5,754 nucleotides of DNA from Piscirickettsiaceae bacterium (GTDB taxonomy: Bacteria > Pseudomonadota > Gammaproteobacteria > Methylococcales > Cycloclasticaceae). Positions 5,265 to 5,754 of the stretch are shown piece after piece. The notes under the pieces are model-generated. The model was not told the origin of the DNA. It saw only the letters and a list, made by a program, of their open reading frames with translations, and searched no databases. The stretch spans positions 1 through 5,754 of the forward strand of contig NVSW01000041.1 in assembly GCA_002401365.1 (NCBI GenBank), in the 5' to 3' direction. Position 1 is the stretch's first letter, and every line of letters begins with the position of its first letter. Both the position numbers and the translations under genes were made by a program.

Positions 5265-5630
5265 GTGAAGCTACTTTGGTTGGGCTTACTCATTGGCTAC
5301 AGTGGCTTTATTTATTATTTATCAGATCAATCTTCACTACCAACCCCTACGCTCTTTGCTCACCAAGATAAGCTGTTTCATGCTACGGCGTATGGCATTC
5401 TTGGCTTCTTTGCTATTGGCTACTTCAGCCGAGTGCTCACTAAATACCGGCTCGCATTGATCGTAGCGTTTGTTTTTTCTGCTATGTATGGCGCTAGTGA
5501 CGAGTGGCACCAGTCGTTTGTAGAGGGGCGTGAGGCAGATGTTTATGATTGGCTTGCAGATATGTTCGGTGCAGCCCTGTTGTTGTTAGTTGCGAATAAG
5601 TTTCGGCTTTTTAAAGGTAAAAAAAAGTAG
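5265..5630 (+). CDS. VanZ-like family integral membrane protein
   Basis: GTG at 5265, one base after the pyrK stop, gives 121 residues. An upstream in-frame GTG at 5220 would overlap pyrK by 44 nt and add residues that are not membrane-like, so it is not chosen. Hydrophobic segments lie at about 2-20, 40-55, 60-78 and 97-113, suggesting four inner-membrane helices, and the C-terminus is basic (K-F-R-L-F-K-G-K-K-K). VanZ-like signatures are D-K-x-x-H-A-x-A-Y-G-I-L-G-F (35-48) and S-D-E-W-H-Q-S-F-V-x-G-R-x-A-D-V-x-D-W-x-A-D (78-99), rich in conserved polar residues between helices. The founding VanZ gives low-level teicoplanin resistance in enterococci, but most family members, including short proteobacterial ones like this, have no known function. 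Its position makes co-transcription with the pyr genes likely but does not show a pyrimidine role. Confidence 0.85.
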   Translation: MKLLWLGLLIGYSGFIYYLSDQSSLPTPTLFAHQDKLFHATAYGILGFFAIGYFSRVLTKYRLALIVAFVFSAMYGASDEWHQSFVEGREADVYDWLADMFGAALLLLVANKFRLFKGKKK

Positions 5631-5753
5631 TCCGAGAGTGTATAAAGCAAGGGCGCTAAATAATACTAGAAGAATTTCGGCCATCGTAATGCCAGCCGCG
5701 ATAGTAGGGGTGTAGCCACACGTGGTTTCCACTTTAAAAAGATAGGGGAGCCA
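5586..5753 (-). CDS. Possible 3' end of a convergent membrane-protein gene (partial, uncertain)
   Basis: On the - strand a frame is open from the right edge to a TAA at 5586-5588, 55 codons. It reads W-L-P-Y-L-F-K-V-E-T-T-C-G-Y-T-P near the edge, then a strongly hydrophobic stretch (A-E-I-L-L-V-L-F-S-A-L-A-L-Y-T-L-G-L-L-F) and a basic tail (F-K-K-P-K-L-I-R-N). That looks like a transmembrane helix followed by a cytoplasmic end. If real, the gene enters from the right and overlaps the 3' end of the VanZ-like gene by 45 nt. An internal ATG at 5682-5684 would give only 32 residues. I do not recognise the protein. A 55-codon open stretch can arise by chance, and the last part is antisense to vanZ-like coding DNA. 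Confidence 0.3.
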   Translation of the reverse strand, partial: WLPYLFKVETTCGYTPTIAAGITMAEILLVLFSALALYTLGLLFFTFKKPKLIRN

Positions 5754-5754
5754 T
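5631..5754. other. Region after the last + strand gene
   Basis: No + strand gene is seen, with stops in all frames. It contains the second copy of a 14-base repeat (5643-5656) and a run of short overlapping inverted repeats at 5710-5732 (GTGT-AGCC-ACAC, CCAC-AC-GTGG and GTGG-TTT-CCAC, which exclude one another). The stems are only 4 bp, so I do not call a terminator. An AGGGGAG at 5744-5750 sits at the very edge and might be a ribosome site for a gene beyond the window, but its spacing to the final AT is too short to argue for a start there. Confidence 0.5.
5643..5656 (+). repeat. 14-bp direct repeat, copy 2 (after the VanZ-like gene)
   Basis: This is identical over 14 bases to 568-581, and here TAAATAA follows directly at 5657. 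It lies 13 nt after the VanZ-like stop and falls within the possible convergent reading frame. No transposon ends or target-site features accompany it. Confidence 0.5.

Noticed and set aside
5607..5627. CTTTTT...AAAAAG inverted repeat at the end of the VanZ-like gene as a bidirectional terminator
   Set aside because: The stem is made almost only of A-T pairs and sits in lysine-rich coding sequence; it would be too weak.

Overview
The window looks like chromosomal core DNA from a gammaproteobacterium of moderate GC content. The order tonB, yqgE/algH, ruvX (yqgF), pyrR, pyrB, pyrC' (non-catalytic dihydroorotase homologue) is the arrangement known from Pseudomonas (P. aeruginosa PA0406 to PA0401). 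The base composition is clearly lower in GC than Pseudomonas proper, so a related marine or Cellvibrio/Oceanospirillum-type lineage is a reasonable inference. No gene here identifies the genus. I see no insertion sequences, tRNAs, rRNAs or CRISPR arrays.

Layout. Positions 2-448 hold the C-terminal part of a TonB energy transducer that enters from the left edge. A gap of about 148 bp follows. It carries a perfect TATAAT (-10) inside an imperfect dyad and is the only evident promoter region. From there seven genes run on the + strand with almost no spacing: yqgE (597-1160), ruvX (1160-1582), pyrR (1590-2102), pyrB (2107-3120), pyrC' (3117-4388), a pyrK-type iron-sulfur flavoprotein (4388-5263) and a VanZ-like membrane protein (5265-5630). 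Junctions are 1-nt overlap, 7-nt gap, 4-nt gap, 4-nt overlap, 1-nt overlap and 1-nt gap, so a single translationally coupled transcript is likely. The last ~120 bp carry no + strand gene. They may hold the end of a convergent membrane-protein gene.

How the genes work together. PyrB (aspartate transcarbamoylase) and PyrC' probably form the class A dodecameric ATCase known from Pseudomonas, in which the dihydroorotase-like subunit is structural only. The metal ligands expected in an active dihydroorotase are replaced here (D-x-H-x-H has become D-x-N-x-S, and other sites are lost), so an active PyrC must be encoded elsewhere. PyrR is a UPRT-like PRTase that in Bacillus regulates pyr mRNA. Here there is no room for attenuators between the genes, and several residues linked to RNA binding in B. 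subtilis PyrR are changed.

The least expected member is PyrK, the FAD/2Fe-2S electron-transfer subunit of class 1B dihydroorotate dehydrogenase. Its catalytic partner PyrDB is absent from the window, and most gammaproteobacteria use the class 2, quinone-linked PyrD. This orphan PyrK fused into a Pseudomonas-type pyr operon is the most interesting point. The rest of the window is ordinary housekeeping content.
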